Shown piece by piece: positions 1-8,700 of a DNA stretch of 11,696 bases (the first letter of the stretch is position 1; every line of letters starts with the position of its first letter). A program made the position numbers and the translations under genes. The DNA lies in NCBI GenBank assembly GCA_025997935.1, contig BNVG01000062.1, forward strand, positions 1 to 11,696, in the 5' to 3' direction. The notes under the pieces were generated by a model. The model was not told where the DNA came from. It saw only the letters and a program-made list of their open reading frames with translations, and ran no database searches. This DNA is from Synergistales bacterium. GTDB taxonomy: Bacteria > Synergistota > Synergistia > Synergistales > Aminobacteriaceae.

Positions 1-195
1 TGCAGGAGGCTTCCGGGGCTCAGGAAAGACTCAAGAGGAGATGTCACAGACGCGGGTAATATGCTCATCTTTCCGGCAGGGTTTTCTGCTGTCTATGGTA
101 CACAGCAATTATATTTCCAAGATTTTGAGATGGGCAGACGGTCGAAGATAGCTCCTCCTGAAAAGAGCGACAACCTTGTCGAGATGGTTTTCTGA
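1..195 (+). CDS. 3' end of a possible VirD4/TraG-like coupling protein gene (left copy)
   Basis: The frame is open from the first base to TGA at 193-195, giving the last 64 residues of a protein cut by the window edge. Around residues 21-53 it reads NMLIFPAGF, VYGTQQLYFQD and then RRSKIAPPEK. VirD4/TraG-type IV coupling ATPases often end in a similar way: a hydrophobic strand, Gly/Pro, a basic or polar strand ending in a Tyr-Tyr or Tyr-Phe pair with Asp, then an Arg-rich stretch and Pro-Pro. These ATPases bring DNA substrates to a conjugation or type IV secretion channel at the inner membrane. The match is by pattern only, on a short tail, with no Walker motif visible, so the family name is tentative. 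That the frame is coding is more likely than its identity. It converges on the radical SAM gene. Confidence 0.5.
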   Translation, partial: CRRLPGLRKDSRGDVTDAGNMLIFPAGFSAVYGTQQLYFQDFEMGRRSKIAPPEKSDNLVEMVF

Positions 196-322
196 GATTG
201 CGGAGACCATATTTGAAGATGTTAAGACACCGCGATATGAGGATTTCGGAGCAGTTGACATTATTTTTGGCGTACCTTGTCGACTCTTTTTAGCGCGATG
301 GGAGTGTCATAATTTCCGATAA
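176..322 (+). CDS. Possible small protein of 48 residues (left copy)
   Basis: A frame starting at TTG (176-178) and ending at TAA (320-322) encodes a 48-residue peptide beginning with an acidic amphipathic stretch (SEIAETIFEDV, then RYEDFGAVD). A more hydrophobic part (IIFGVPCRLFLARW) follows. It overlaps the end of the coupling-protein-like gene by 20 bases and the 3' end of the oppositely oriented radical SAM gene by 16. The composition is protein-like and the frame fills an otherwise empty gap. However, there is no ATG or GTG start and no convincing Shine-Dalgarno sequence. I do not recognise a family. It could be translationally coupled to the upstream gene, or be a remnant of a longer C-terminus after a frameshift. 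Confidence 0.35.
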   Translation: MSRWFSEIAETIFEDVKTPRYEDFGAVDIIFGVPCRLFLARWECHNFR

Positions 323-1131
323 ATCAGCGCCGGTCTTGCCCATAAGCGTTGCAGACGTTTCCAGTCCGCTATTGGTTCTTTAACGAAGCCTGACACATCC
401 CTGTAAAGCATAGCCATAGGGCATACCTCCAAAGCCTTGACACGCTCCAGACGCTTTTCAGCGTCTTGGAGCGTGTCTTTTGGATAACCTATCAGGACAT
501 AGGCGTGAAGCGTGTTCCGACTCGTATATTCGGCCTCTTTGAACAGTTTTAACGCTTCCCTGAGATGATGAAATTTCTCCTCCGTGTCGCAGCCGAAGAA
601 TATTTCCTTTGGGCGCAGCTTTTTCAATAACTCGATATGCCATTCTTGGATTCTCGCGGCTTCGAGACCGCCAGTAAAGAATGTTCGGTGTTTTTGTTTT
701 TTCTGTCTTTCCAACATTTTGAAAACGGCGCGTATGTGAGATTCCGAACAGGCAAGTAAGTTGTCATCAAGGACATTTCGTCCCTCGCGGACCGGCAGCT
801 CCCTCACGGACCCCTCACGTTTTGGAATCACGCAAAACCAACATGAACCATCACATCCGCGCGAAGTAATAACATAACCTTGCTTGAGGTATTTACCCGG
901 AACAAAATCCTCTCCCCGCTGTCCTGTGGCCGGGCCTCCTATGGAACATGGCGCGATTTTCGACCATGCGCCATAGAGTCTTTCGGCTTCTTCGATGTCA
1001 TAGGTGAATGCCGTGGATATATGAATTTCTGTTATATCCTCCGGCAATATAGCTGGAGGAAGACCGACAAAAGCGTATTCATCCTCCGGCGTAGCGTTCG
1101 TCTTTCTCGGGAAAACTCTGGCGAGTGTCAT
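307..1131 (-). CDS. Radical SAM protein, mobile-element type (left copy)
   Basis: Mirror copy, identical in sequence to the gene at 10566-11390: 274 residues, ATG at 1131-1129, TGA at 309-307. The CX3CX2C cluster motif (Cys93, Cys97, Cys100) that binds the 4Fe-4S cluster falls at 832-855. It lies 17 bases after the left helicase copy, in the same minus-strand order. All functional remarks are given under the right-arm copy. If the palindrome is a chimera, this entry is not a second gene in the organism. Confidence 0.88.
   Translation of the reverse strand: MTLARVFPRKTNATPEDEYAFVGLPPAILPEDITEIHISTAFTYDIEEAERLYGAWSKIAPCSIGGPATGQRGEDFVPGKYLKQGYVITSRGCDGSCWFCVIPKREGSVRELPVREGRNVLDDNLLACSESHIRAVFKMLERQKKQKHRTFFTGGLEAARIQEWHIELLKKLRPKEIFFGCDTEEKFHHLREALKLFKEAEYTSRNTLHAYVLIGYPKDTLQDAEKRLERVKALEVCPMAMLYRDVSGFVKEPIADWKRLQRLWARPALIYRKL
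439..481 (+). terminator. Candidate intrinsic terminator inside the radical SAM gene (left copy)
   Basis: Mirror copy of the hairpin at 11216-11258. The arms are 439-455 and 460-477, the loop is TTTC at 456-459 and TTTT follows at 478-481 on the plus strand. It faces the transcript coming from the left window edge. Confidence 0.55.
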
Positions 1132-1140
1132 CTTTTTCTA

Positions 1141-1145
1141 CCTTC
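1141..1145 (-). promoter_or_regulatory. Shine-Dalgarno element for the radical SAM gene (left copy)
   Basis: Mirror image of the GAAGG element at 10552-10556, 9 bases before the ATG at 1131-1129 on the minus strand. Confidence 0.6.
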
Positions 1146-1148
1146 GCC

Positions 1149-4100
1149 CTATCTTCCCATTGAGGCGACTTTACCATGTTTCGTCTCGTTTTCCATGTCA
1201 ACGGAACCGTTCATGTCTTGGTCGTAAACGATTTGAAGATACGGAGCGTCAGTGTTTTTCATAAGGCGCGTGAAATCCTTCAAGTAGCGCAGATTATGGA
1301 CTATTCCCCTTCCTTCCTCTATCTCCTGAACGGCATAAGCCGAGCCTATCTCCACTATCTTTCCCTCGTAAGCGCGTCCCTCTATAGCGTCCGTGATTAT
1401 CGGCACGATATTGGAGCCGCTCAGTTTGCGTCTGGCCTCGGCGATAACCGCTTTTCTTTCTGCTGCTACGTCAAGATATGGAGCTTTCTTGTCTGTTATG
1501 TTCTCAGGTATTTGTGGTATTTGTGATATTTGTGATATTTGCAATACTTGCGATACTTCCGATACTTCCGATACTTCCGATACTCCAGACATCTTCGATA
1601 CTTCCGTCGTTTGCAATATGTCCGTTTGCAGAGCGTTCCTGTCCCGTAATATCCCCTCACGCTCCGCCTGCGGCAGTTGCCCATACAGAGCGAAGTCGGC
1701 AAGTCGTTGTCCTTTTTCCTCGGCCGCTTTCGCCTCGTCAATACTGAACCCCTCAATAGCTTCCGGCTTTGGGAAATCCGGCATATCAAATTCTTGGCAG
1801 AGGATAGACATGGCGCTGTCGCGGATAAAATGATACTCAGGGTTTGACTTGTACGGATTCAAGGATTCTTTGACAATTCCCTGTGTTTGAAGAACAGCGT
1901 TCACCGTTCCCTCAACGAAAGTCCTGTACGTAGAATCGTCCCAATTTGCGTGATTGTTTATGTCGAAACCATGCGCGTCTAAAAACGCCGCCGCTATGGG
2001 GTATTTGTAATCGCCGTATCTTTCGGCTTCGTCTGACCAGTCGGAGACGGTGGCATAATGCGGGACTTCATCGTCTGCTGTATTCTCTGATATTTGCGGC
2101 GTTTCCGACGCGGCTACTGTGGTTACGTGTATTCTGCCGTCGGTGTCAATGGAAGCCACCGGCAAAACGACCAGCTGATTCAACGCAACATCATCTTCGA
2201 GCTGATTTGTGCCATCGAGATTCTCTATACTCTCTACACCCTCCTCGCTTTCCAATATTGTAGCCTCTTGTATGTTTGGCTCATCCCTGATGGGCATAAC
2301 ATCAAGGTCGGCCTTTCTTGAAAACAGTTCCTGCTCATCCATACCAAGTTCCTCAAGCTCTGCTTTGAAACTGTATTCCTCATCCTCGTCGAGTGATAAA
2401 TCCTCGTCGGCTTCCATATCGCCGCTGTGGTTGTCTATGTTCAGCGCAAGGTTGAGCTGTGTGAGTCTTCCAGACTTCTCGGCAAGCTCCTCTTCCTGCG
2501 CGAACGGCTTGTCGAGTTCACCCTGTATCGTGTTCATCTTTGCCGTCATTTCCTCGATACGCTGTTCGTTCTCGGCTATCTTGTTCTGTATCCCGTCAAG
2601 TACGTTGTTTATCCTCGTTATGTTACCGGACGCGCTGTCTCCGAGGTTTACCTTGTAACCGTCCTTTCCGGTCAAAGTAAGCTGATGAATGGCGAAATGA
2701 ATATTGAAGTCCAACTCCATATCAAAGCCTCGGTAATTACCGACTGAAATCGGACGTGTGCTGTCGAAAGAGTCAAGCAGTTCCATAAGGGCTTTACCGG
2801 CTTCGTCCTTGGTTTCGTACACGACGCCGTTCAGGGTCATCGGAGAAAGGTTCTTGTCTTGTTTCTCTTGTTTCTCTTGTTTCTCTTGTTTGTCTTGTTT
2901 GTCTTGTTTTTCCTGCTTGTCTGTCTTATTCGACTTACCCTGTTCGTCCTGTCCGTCTGTCTTACCGGATATATCGGCTTCAATATCCTCAACGGCGATG
3001 AATTTGTTCTTCTCGTTCATCTCCACGTCGGAGCTTAACCGCTCAATACGTGTATGCGCTGCTTTTATGCTTCCCGGTATCTTCCTCAACTGGTCTTGTA
3101 ACGAATACTGAGTGTTCTGGTGATTAGTCTTTGCCATACGCAGCTTGGCTACTTGCACGTCTAACTCCATCTTCTCCTTTATCTTAGGGTTCCCGGCGGC
3201 GAGCGCCTTTATCTCAGCGTAAGACAAAACAGACTCGTCAACATCTTCACAGCTTCTGACAGGATTTTTACTTGTCATAATCTGGCTTATGAATTTCTGC
3301 TTTAACTCAACTGTCTGATAAAGGTAACTATCGAACGTGCCTTTGGTGATATATCTGTATATCTGTACCTTGGGGTTGGTGTTGCCCTGCCGCAGAATAC
3401 GCCCTGACCTCTGCTCCAAGTCTGACGGCCTCCAAGGACAATCCAAGTCATGAAGGGCTATCAGCCTGTCCTGCATATTTGTCCCGACGCCCATCTTCTG
3501 CGTGGAACCGAACACTATCCTCACGCTGCCGCTGCGTACTTTGGCGAACAACTCCTTTTTCTGTATATCCGTGTCGCAGTCATGGATAAAAGCTATCTCG
3601 TTCTCAGGAATACCTTTTCTCACCAATTTCCACTTGATGTCGTCATAGACGTTGAATTTCTTGCCCTTGCTCGTCCCCGGAGTGGAGAAGTCGCAGAATA
3701 CGGCCTGAGTCAGTCTATTTTCTTTTGTATCATCCCAAATTTTGTAGATGTTATCCAAGCAAGAGTTGACTTTACTGTTCTTGGCGTCGGGTAACTTAGG
3801 ATTCATAAGACGCTGGTCAAGTCCTATCTTCCTGCCGTCTGTTGTAATGGCGAGCATATTGTCCTCCCAAGGCTCCACTCTGCGGTTACGCACAGCGTTG
3901 GCTCTTGAGGCAAGATATTTAATCATCCTCTTCTGGATGACAGTAGGCTCTGCTGACACGGTGATAAACTCAGCTTCGGGCTTTGGTAAGTTGAGCATAT
4001 CGGCTGTTTTGATGTCCGCTGTCTCTTTGAAAACGGACATAAGCTCAGGCAGGTTATAGAACTTCGCGAATCTGGTTCTCGCTCTGTACCCTGAGCCTTC

Positions 4101-5753
4101 TGGCGCAAGCTCTATAGAGGTCGCCGTCTCGCCGAACGTGGAAGCCCAACTGTCGAAATGCTCAAGCCCCATATCTTTCAGTGTGTCGTATTGCAGATAC
4201 CTCATCATGGTGTAAAGCTCTGTCATTGAATTTGATACAGGCGTTCCTGTAGCGAATACTACGCCTCTTCCTCCCGTGAGCTCGTCCATATATCTGCACT
4301 TGATGAACATATCCGCAGACTTCTGAGCTTCGCTCTGTGGGATACCGGCGACGTTGTGCATTTTCGTAACAAGAAAGAGGTTTTTATAGTAATGAGCTTC
4401 ATCTACGTATAGTCTGTCTATACCCAACTGCTCGAACTCTATAACATCGTCCTTCTTCTCCTGACTTGCAATGTCTTTAAGTCTGACTTGAAGAGATTTT
4501 AGACTCTTTTCAAGTTTCTTGACCGTGAACTTGGCGTCGTTGTCTGCCCTCATTTCCTCTATAGCGTCCTCAACCATAGTCATCTGTTCCTGAATAAACC
4601 GAGACTGACGTTCTGTGGACACGGGGATTTTCTCAAACTGGCTATGCCCTATGATAACGGCGTCGTAATCTCCCGTGGCGATACGCGCGCAGAACTTCTT
4701 TCTATTGGCCGTCTCGAAGTCTTTCTTTCGAGCAACAAGTATGTTGGCCGAAGGATATAGTTTCAAAAACTCAGCGGCGGTCTGCTCAGTCAGGTGATTA
4801 GGTACGACCATTAAACTCTTGTTCGCTACGCCGAGTCGTTTGGATTCCATAATAGAGGCTATCATCTCGAACGTCTTACCGGCTCCCACAGAGTGAGCGA
4901 GAAGCGTATTGCCTCCGTAAAGTATATGGGCTATTGCCCCTGTCTGATGAGCGTTTAGATTTATCATGGGGTTCATGCCGGGAAATTTAAGATGCGAGCC
5001 GTCATATTCCCTCGGTCTTGTCTGGTTGAATATCTCGTTGTACTTCTCGACAAGCGCCTCACGACGCTCTGGGTCACGGAATATCCAATCCTTAAAAGCG
5101 TTCTTCACAGCGTCCTGCTTTATCTGCGCCATTGCGCTCTCGTCGCCGTTTAAGACAGATTTGTTTTTGCCGTCAGGCCCCGGAACAGAATCGTATACTC
5201 GCACGTCATGTAGATTCAAAGTAGATTCGAGGATTTCATAGGCGTTCATTCGCTCTGTTCCGTAAGTAGAGTTCGCTCTGACGTTGCTGCCGTCTCTGCT
5301 CTTGCTCGTTATATGCCACTCCGAGGCGTGACTTGAGAACTCTATCCTTATGGCGTCCTGATGCCAACGCGGCGTATAGAGAAGCTCGTACATGAACTGC
5401 TGAATGTAATCCTTATCGAGCCACGTAGCTCCAAGCCGCACGTCTATCTCATGGGCTTCGAGCTTCCTCGGCATGGTAGCTTCAAGAGCAGCTACGTTTT
5501 CGCCGTATAATTCAGGCTCTGTTTCAGCCGCCATGTTCGCCGTGTTCAGTTTTTTCCTGATGTTGCCTGAGAGATATTCGCTTGCCGTTTCGTAGTGGAG
5601 TAGGGGGGTTTTGTTGTCGCTCAATACCTCTGTCTTGTTTCTTGTCCCTGCGTTGTTCTGTATCTCAGTATCATCTCGCGCCTTCGTGTTGCTCTGTATG
5701 TCGGTGCTACTCCGCGCCTCTACGTCACCCTTTGTTTTCACCAAACGCACCAT
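1149..5753 (-). CDS. SNF2/DEAH helicase, C-terminal part, with chimeric start (left copy)
   Basis: Mirror copy of the helicase in the right arm, identical from the Lys-Thr-Lys-Gly-Asp-Val segment (from 5738 downward) to the TAG at 1151-1149. The frame can be extended to an ATG at 5753-5751, but the first five residues (MVRLV) come from the antisense strand of the central spacer. They do not resemble the family sequence that should precede this point. No Shine-Dalgarno sequence was seen in front of that ATG. This is a broken 5' end produced by the inversion, not a natural start. The helicase motifs are all present, as described for the right copy. Confidence 0.85.
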   Translation of the reverse strand: MVRLVKTKGDVEARSSTDIQSNTKARDDTEIQNNAGTRNKTEVLSDNKTPLLHYETASEYLSGNIRKKLNTANMAAETEPELYGENVAALEATMPRKLEAHEIDVRLGATWLDKDYIQQFMYELLYTPRWHQDAIRIEFSSHASEWHITSKSRDGSNVRANSTYGTERMNAYEILESTLNLHDVRVYDSVPGPDGKNKSVLNGDESAMAQIKQDAVKNAFKDWIFRDPERREALVEKYNEIFNQTRPREYDGSHLKFPGMNPMINLNAHQTGAIAHILYGGNTLLAHSVGAGKTFEMIASIMESKRLGVANKSLMVVPNHLTEQTAAEFLKLYPSANILVARKKDFETANRKKFCARIATGDYDAVIIGHSQFEKIPVSTERQSRFIQEQMTMVEDAIEEMRADNDAKFTVKKLEKSLKSLQVRLKDIASQEKKDDVIEFEQLGIDRLYVDEAHYYKNLFLVTKMHNVAGIPQSEAQKSADMFIKCRYMDELTGGRGVVFATGTPVSNSMTELYTMMRYLQYDTLKDMGLEHFDSWASTFGETATSIELAPEGSGYRARTRFAKFYNLPELMSVFKETADIKTADMLNLPKPEAEFITVSAEPTVIQKRMIKYLASRANAVRNRRVEPWEDNMLAITTDGRKIGLDQRLMNPKLPDAKNSKVNSCLDNIYKIWDDTKENRLTQAVFCDFSTPGTSKGKKFNVYDDIKWKLVRKGIPENEIAFIHDCDTDIQKKELFAKVRSGSVRIVFGSTQKMGVGTNMQDRLIALHDLDCPWRPSDLEQRSGRILRQGNTNPKVQIYRYITKGTFDSYLYQTVELKQKFISQIMTSKNPVRSCEDVDESVLSYAEIKALAAGNPKIKEKMELDVQVAKLRMAKTNHQNTQYSLQDQLRKIPGSIKAAHTRIERLSSDVEMNEKNKFIAVEDIEADISGKTDGQDEQGKSNKTDKQEKQDKQDKQEKQEKQEKQDKNLSPMTLNGVVYETKDEAGKALMELLDSFDSTRPISVGNYRGFDMELDFNIHFAIHQLTLTGKDGYKVNLGDSASGNITRINNVLDGIQNKIAENEQRIEEMTAKMNTIQGELDKPFAQEEELAEKSGRLTQLNLALNIDNHSGDMEADEDLSLDEDEEYSFKAELEELGMDEQELFSRKADLDVMPIRDEPNIQEATILESEEGVESIENLDGTNQLEDDVALNQLVVLPVASIDTDGRIHVTTVAASETPQISENTADDEVPHYATVSDWSDEAERYGDYKYPIAAAFLDAHGFDINNHANWDDSTYRTFVEGTVNAVLQTQGIVKESLNPYKSNPEYHFIRDSAMSILCQEFDMPDFPKPEAIEGFSIDEAKAAEEKGQRLADFALYGQLPQAEREGILRDRNALQTDILQTTEVSKMSGVSEVSEVSEVSQVLQISQISQIPQIPENITDKKAPYLDVAAERKAVIAEARRKLSGSNIVPIITDAIEGRAYEGKIVEIGSAYAVQEIEEGRGIVHNLRYLKDFTRLMKNTDAPYLQIVYDQDMNGSVDMENETKHGKVASMGR
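1506..1604 (-). repeat. 9-base tandem repeat encoding Glu-Val-Ser / Gln-Ile-Ser (left copy)
   Basis: Mirror image of the tract at 10093-10191 with the same unit order and number. Confidence 0.85.
2856..2918 (-). repeat. 9-base tandem repeat encoding Lys-Gln-Glu/Asp (left copy)
   Basis: Mirror image of the tract at 8779-8841 with the same seven units. That an unstable repeat has exactly the same unit number in both arms argues that the two arms are the same molecule copied very recently. Confidence 0.85.
5610..5738 (-). repeat. Degenerate 36-base tandem repeat, truncated left copy
   Basis: Mirror copy of the part of the linker repeat lying to the right of 5959. The upstream units present in the spacer side of the right copy are absent here because the pairing ends at 5738. 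Confidence 0.55.
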
Positions 5754-8700
5754 AAAGGGCTACTCCATACCCAACCATGTTGATACGGCTAACGAGGCGC
5801 TTCTTCTTTCAATATCTGAGAAAGCCGGAGTGGACTTAGACTATATGTGTTCTGTGACGGGGTTTGACAGAGAGAAGATAATCGGCGATTTGAAAGGGGT
5901 TATATATGCAAATCCGGCTAAGACGGAGATACGGAGCACTGTAATACAGAATAGTGCAAAAACAAAGGGTGACGTAGAGGCGCGGAGTAGCACCGACATA
6001 CAGAGCAACACGAAGGCGCGAGATGATACTGAGATACAGAACAACGCAGGGACAAGAAACAAGACAGAGGTATTGAGCGACAACAAAACCCCCCTACTCC
6101 ACTACGAAACGGCAAGCGAATATCTCTCAGGCAACATCAGGAAAAAACTGAACACGGCGAACATGGCGGCTGAAACAGAGCCTGAATTATACGGCGAAAA
6201 CGTAGCTGCTCTTGAAGCTACCATGCCGAGGAAGCTCGAAGCCCATGAGATAGACGTGCGGCTTGGAGCTACGTGGCTCGATAAGGATTACATTCAGCAG
6301 TTCATGTACGAGCTTCTCTATACGCCGCGTTGGCATCAGGACGCCATAAGGATAGAGTTCTCAAGTCACGCCTCGGAGTGGCATATAACGAGCAAGAGCA
6401 GAGACGGCAGCAACGTCAGAGCGAACTCTACTTACGGAACAGAGCGAATGAACGCCTATGAAATCCTCGAATCTACTTTGAATCTACATGACGTGCGAGT
6501 ATACGATTCTGTTCCGGGGCCTGACGGCAAAAACAAATCTGTCTTAAACGGCGACGAGAGCGCAATGGCGCAGATAAAGCAGGACGCTGTGAAGAACGCT
6601 TTTAAGGATTGGATATTCCGTGACCCAGAGCGTCGTGAGGCGCTTGTCGAGAAGTACAACGAGATATTCAACCAGACAAGACCGAGGGAATATGACGGCT
6701 CGCATCTTAAATTTCCCGGCATGAACCCCATGATAAATCTAAACGCTCATCAGACAGGGGCAATAGCCCATATACTTTACGGAGGCAATACGCTTCTCGC
6801 TCACTCTGTGGGAGCCGGTAAGACGTTCGAGATGATAGCCTCTATTATGGAATCCAAACGACTCGGCGTAGCGAACAAGAGTTTAATGGTCGTACCTAAT
6901 CACCTGACTGAGCAGACCGCCGCTGAGTTTTTGAAACTATATCCTTCGGCCAACATACTTGTTGCTCGAAAGAAAGACTTCGAGACGGCCAATAGAAAGA
7001 AGTTCTGCGCGCGTATCGCCACGGGAGATTACGACGCCGTTATCATAGGGCATAGCCAGTTTGAGAAAATCCCCGTGTCCACAGAACGTCAGTCTCGGTT
7101 TATTCAGGAACAGATGACTATGGTTGAGGACGCTATAGAGGAAATGAGGGCAGACAACGACGCCAAGTTCACGGTCAAGAAACTTGAAAAGAGTCTAAAA
7201 TCTCTTCAAGTCAGACTTAAAGACATTGCAAGTCAGGAGAAGAAGGACGATGTTATAGAGTTCGAGCAGTTGGGTATAGACAGACTATACGTAGATGAAG
7301 CTCATTACTATAAAAACCTCTTTCTTGTTACGAAAATGCACAACGTCGCCGGTATCCCACAGAGCGAAGCTCAGAAGTCTGCGGATATGTTCATCAAGTG
7401 CAGATATATGGACGAGCTCACGGGAGGAAGAGGCGTAGTATTCGCTACAGGAACGCCTGTATCAAATTCAATGACAGAGCTTTACACCATGATGAGGTAT
7501 CTGCAATACGACACACTGAAAGATATGGGGCTTGAGCATTTCGACAGTTGGGCTTCCACGTTCGGCGAGACGGCGACCTCTATAGAGCTTGCGCCAGAAG
7601 GCTCAGGGTACAGAGCGAGAACCAGATTCGCGAAGTTCTATAACCTGCCTGAGCTTATGTCCGTTTTCAAAGAGACAGCGGACATCAAAACAGCCGATAT
7701 GCTCAACTTACCAAAGCCCGAAGCTGAGTTTATCACCGTGTCAGCAGAGCCTACTGTCATCCAGAAGAGGATGATTAAATATCTTGCCTCAAGAGCCAAC
7801 GCTGTGCGTAACCGCAGAGTGGAGCCTTGGGAGGACAATATGCTCGCCATTACAACAGACGGCAGGAAGATAGGACTTGACCAGCGTCTTATGAATCCTA
7901 AGTTACCCGACGCCAAGAACAGTAAAGTCAACTCTTGCTTGGATAACATCTACAAAATTTGGGATGATACAAAAGAAAATAGACTGACTCAGGCCGTATT
8001 CTGCGACTTCTCCACTCCGGGGACGAGCAAGGGCAAGAAATTCAACGTCTATGACGACATCAAGTGGAAATTGGTGAGAAAAGGTATTCCTGAGAACGAG
8101 ATAGCTTTTATCCATGACTGCGACACGGATATACAGAAAAAGGAGTTGTTCGCCAAAGTACGCAGCGGCAGCGTGAGGATAGTGTTCGGTTCCACGCAGA
8201 AGATGGGCGTCGGGACAAATATGCAGGACAGGCTGATAGCCCTTCATGACTTGGATTGTCCTTGGAGGCCGTCAGACTTGGAGCAGAGGTCAGGGCGTAT
8301 TCTGCGGCAGGGCAACACCAACCCCAAGGTACAGATATACAGATATATCACCAAAGGCACGTTCGATAGTTACCTTTATCAGACAGTTGAGTTAAAGCAG
8401 AAATTCATAAGCCAGATTATGACAAGTAAAAATCCTGTCAGAAGCTGTGAAGATGTTGACGAGTCTGTTTTGTCTTACGCTGAGATAAAGGCGCTCGCCG
8501 CCGGGAACCCTAAGATAAAGGAGAAGATGGAGTTAGACGTGCAAGTAGCCAAGCTGCGTATGGCAAAGACTAATCACCAGAACACTCAGTATTCGTTACA
8601 AGACCAGTTGAGGAAGATACCGGGAAGCATAAAAGCAGCGCATACACGTATTGAGCGGTTAAGCTCCGACGTGGAGATGAACGAGAAGAACAAATTCATC

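Larger units (their letters stand above)
1..5738 (+). repeat. Left arm of a giant inverted repeat
   Basis: This arm is the reverse complement of 5959-11696. I checked the outer 300 bases, the gene starts and stops and the inner edge, and found no difference; the encoded proteins also match. Pairing stops at 5738: the spacer then reads C at 5739 where the other arm would require T. The arm carries a coupling-protein-like gene tail, a small ORF, a radical SAM gene and most of a helicase C-terminal part. Its helicase copy loses its natural upstream sequence at the inner edge, so this arm is probably the copied one and the other the original. Confidence 0.97.

Noticed and set aside
167..181. Small inverted repeat CGACAA-CC-TTGTCG as a possible terminator or operator, mirrored near 11517-11530
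   Set aside because: The loop is too small for a stable hairpin, there is no T tract, and it lies in the coding end of the edge gene.
1393..1833. Plus-strand frame with Asp-Ile-Cys and Asp-Thr-Ser repeats, and its mirror at 9864-10304
   Set aside because: It is the antisense of the 9-base repeat in the helicase gene. The repetitive pattern comes from the real gene on the other strand.
2758..3111. Cys/Phe/Ser-rich frame that could look like a secreted or membrane peptide, and its mirror at 8586-8939
   Set aside because: It is antisense to the KQE/KQD tract of the helicase, which produces Ser-Cys-Phe repeats by chance.
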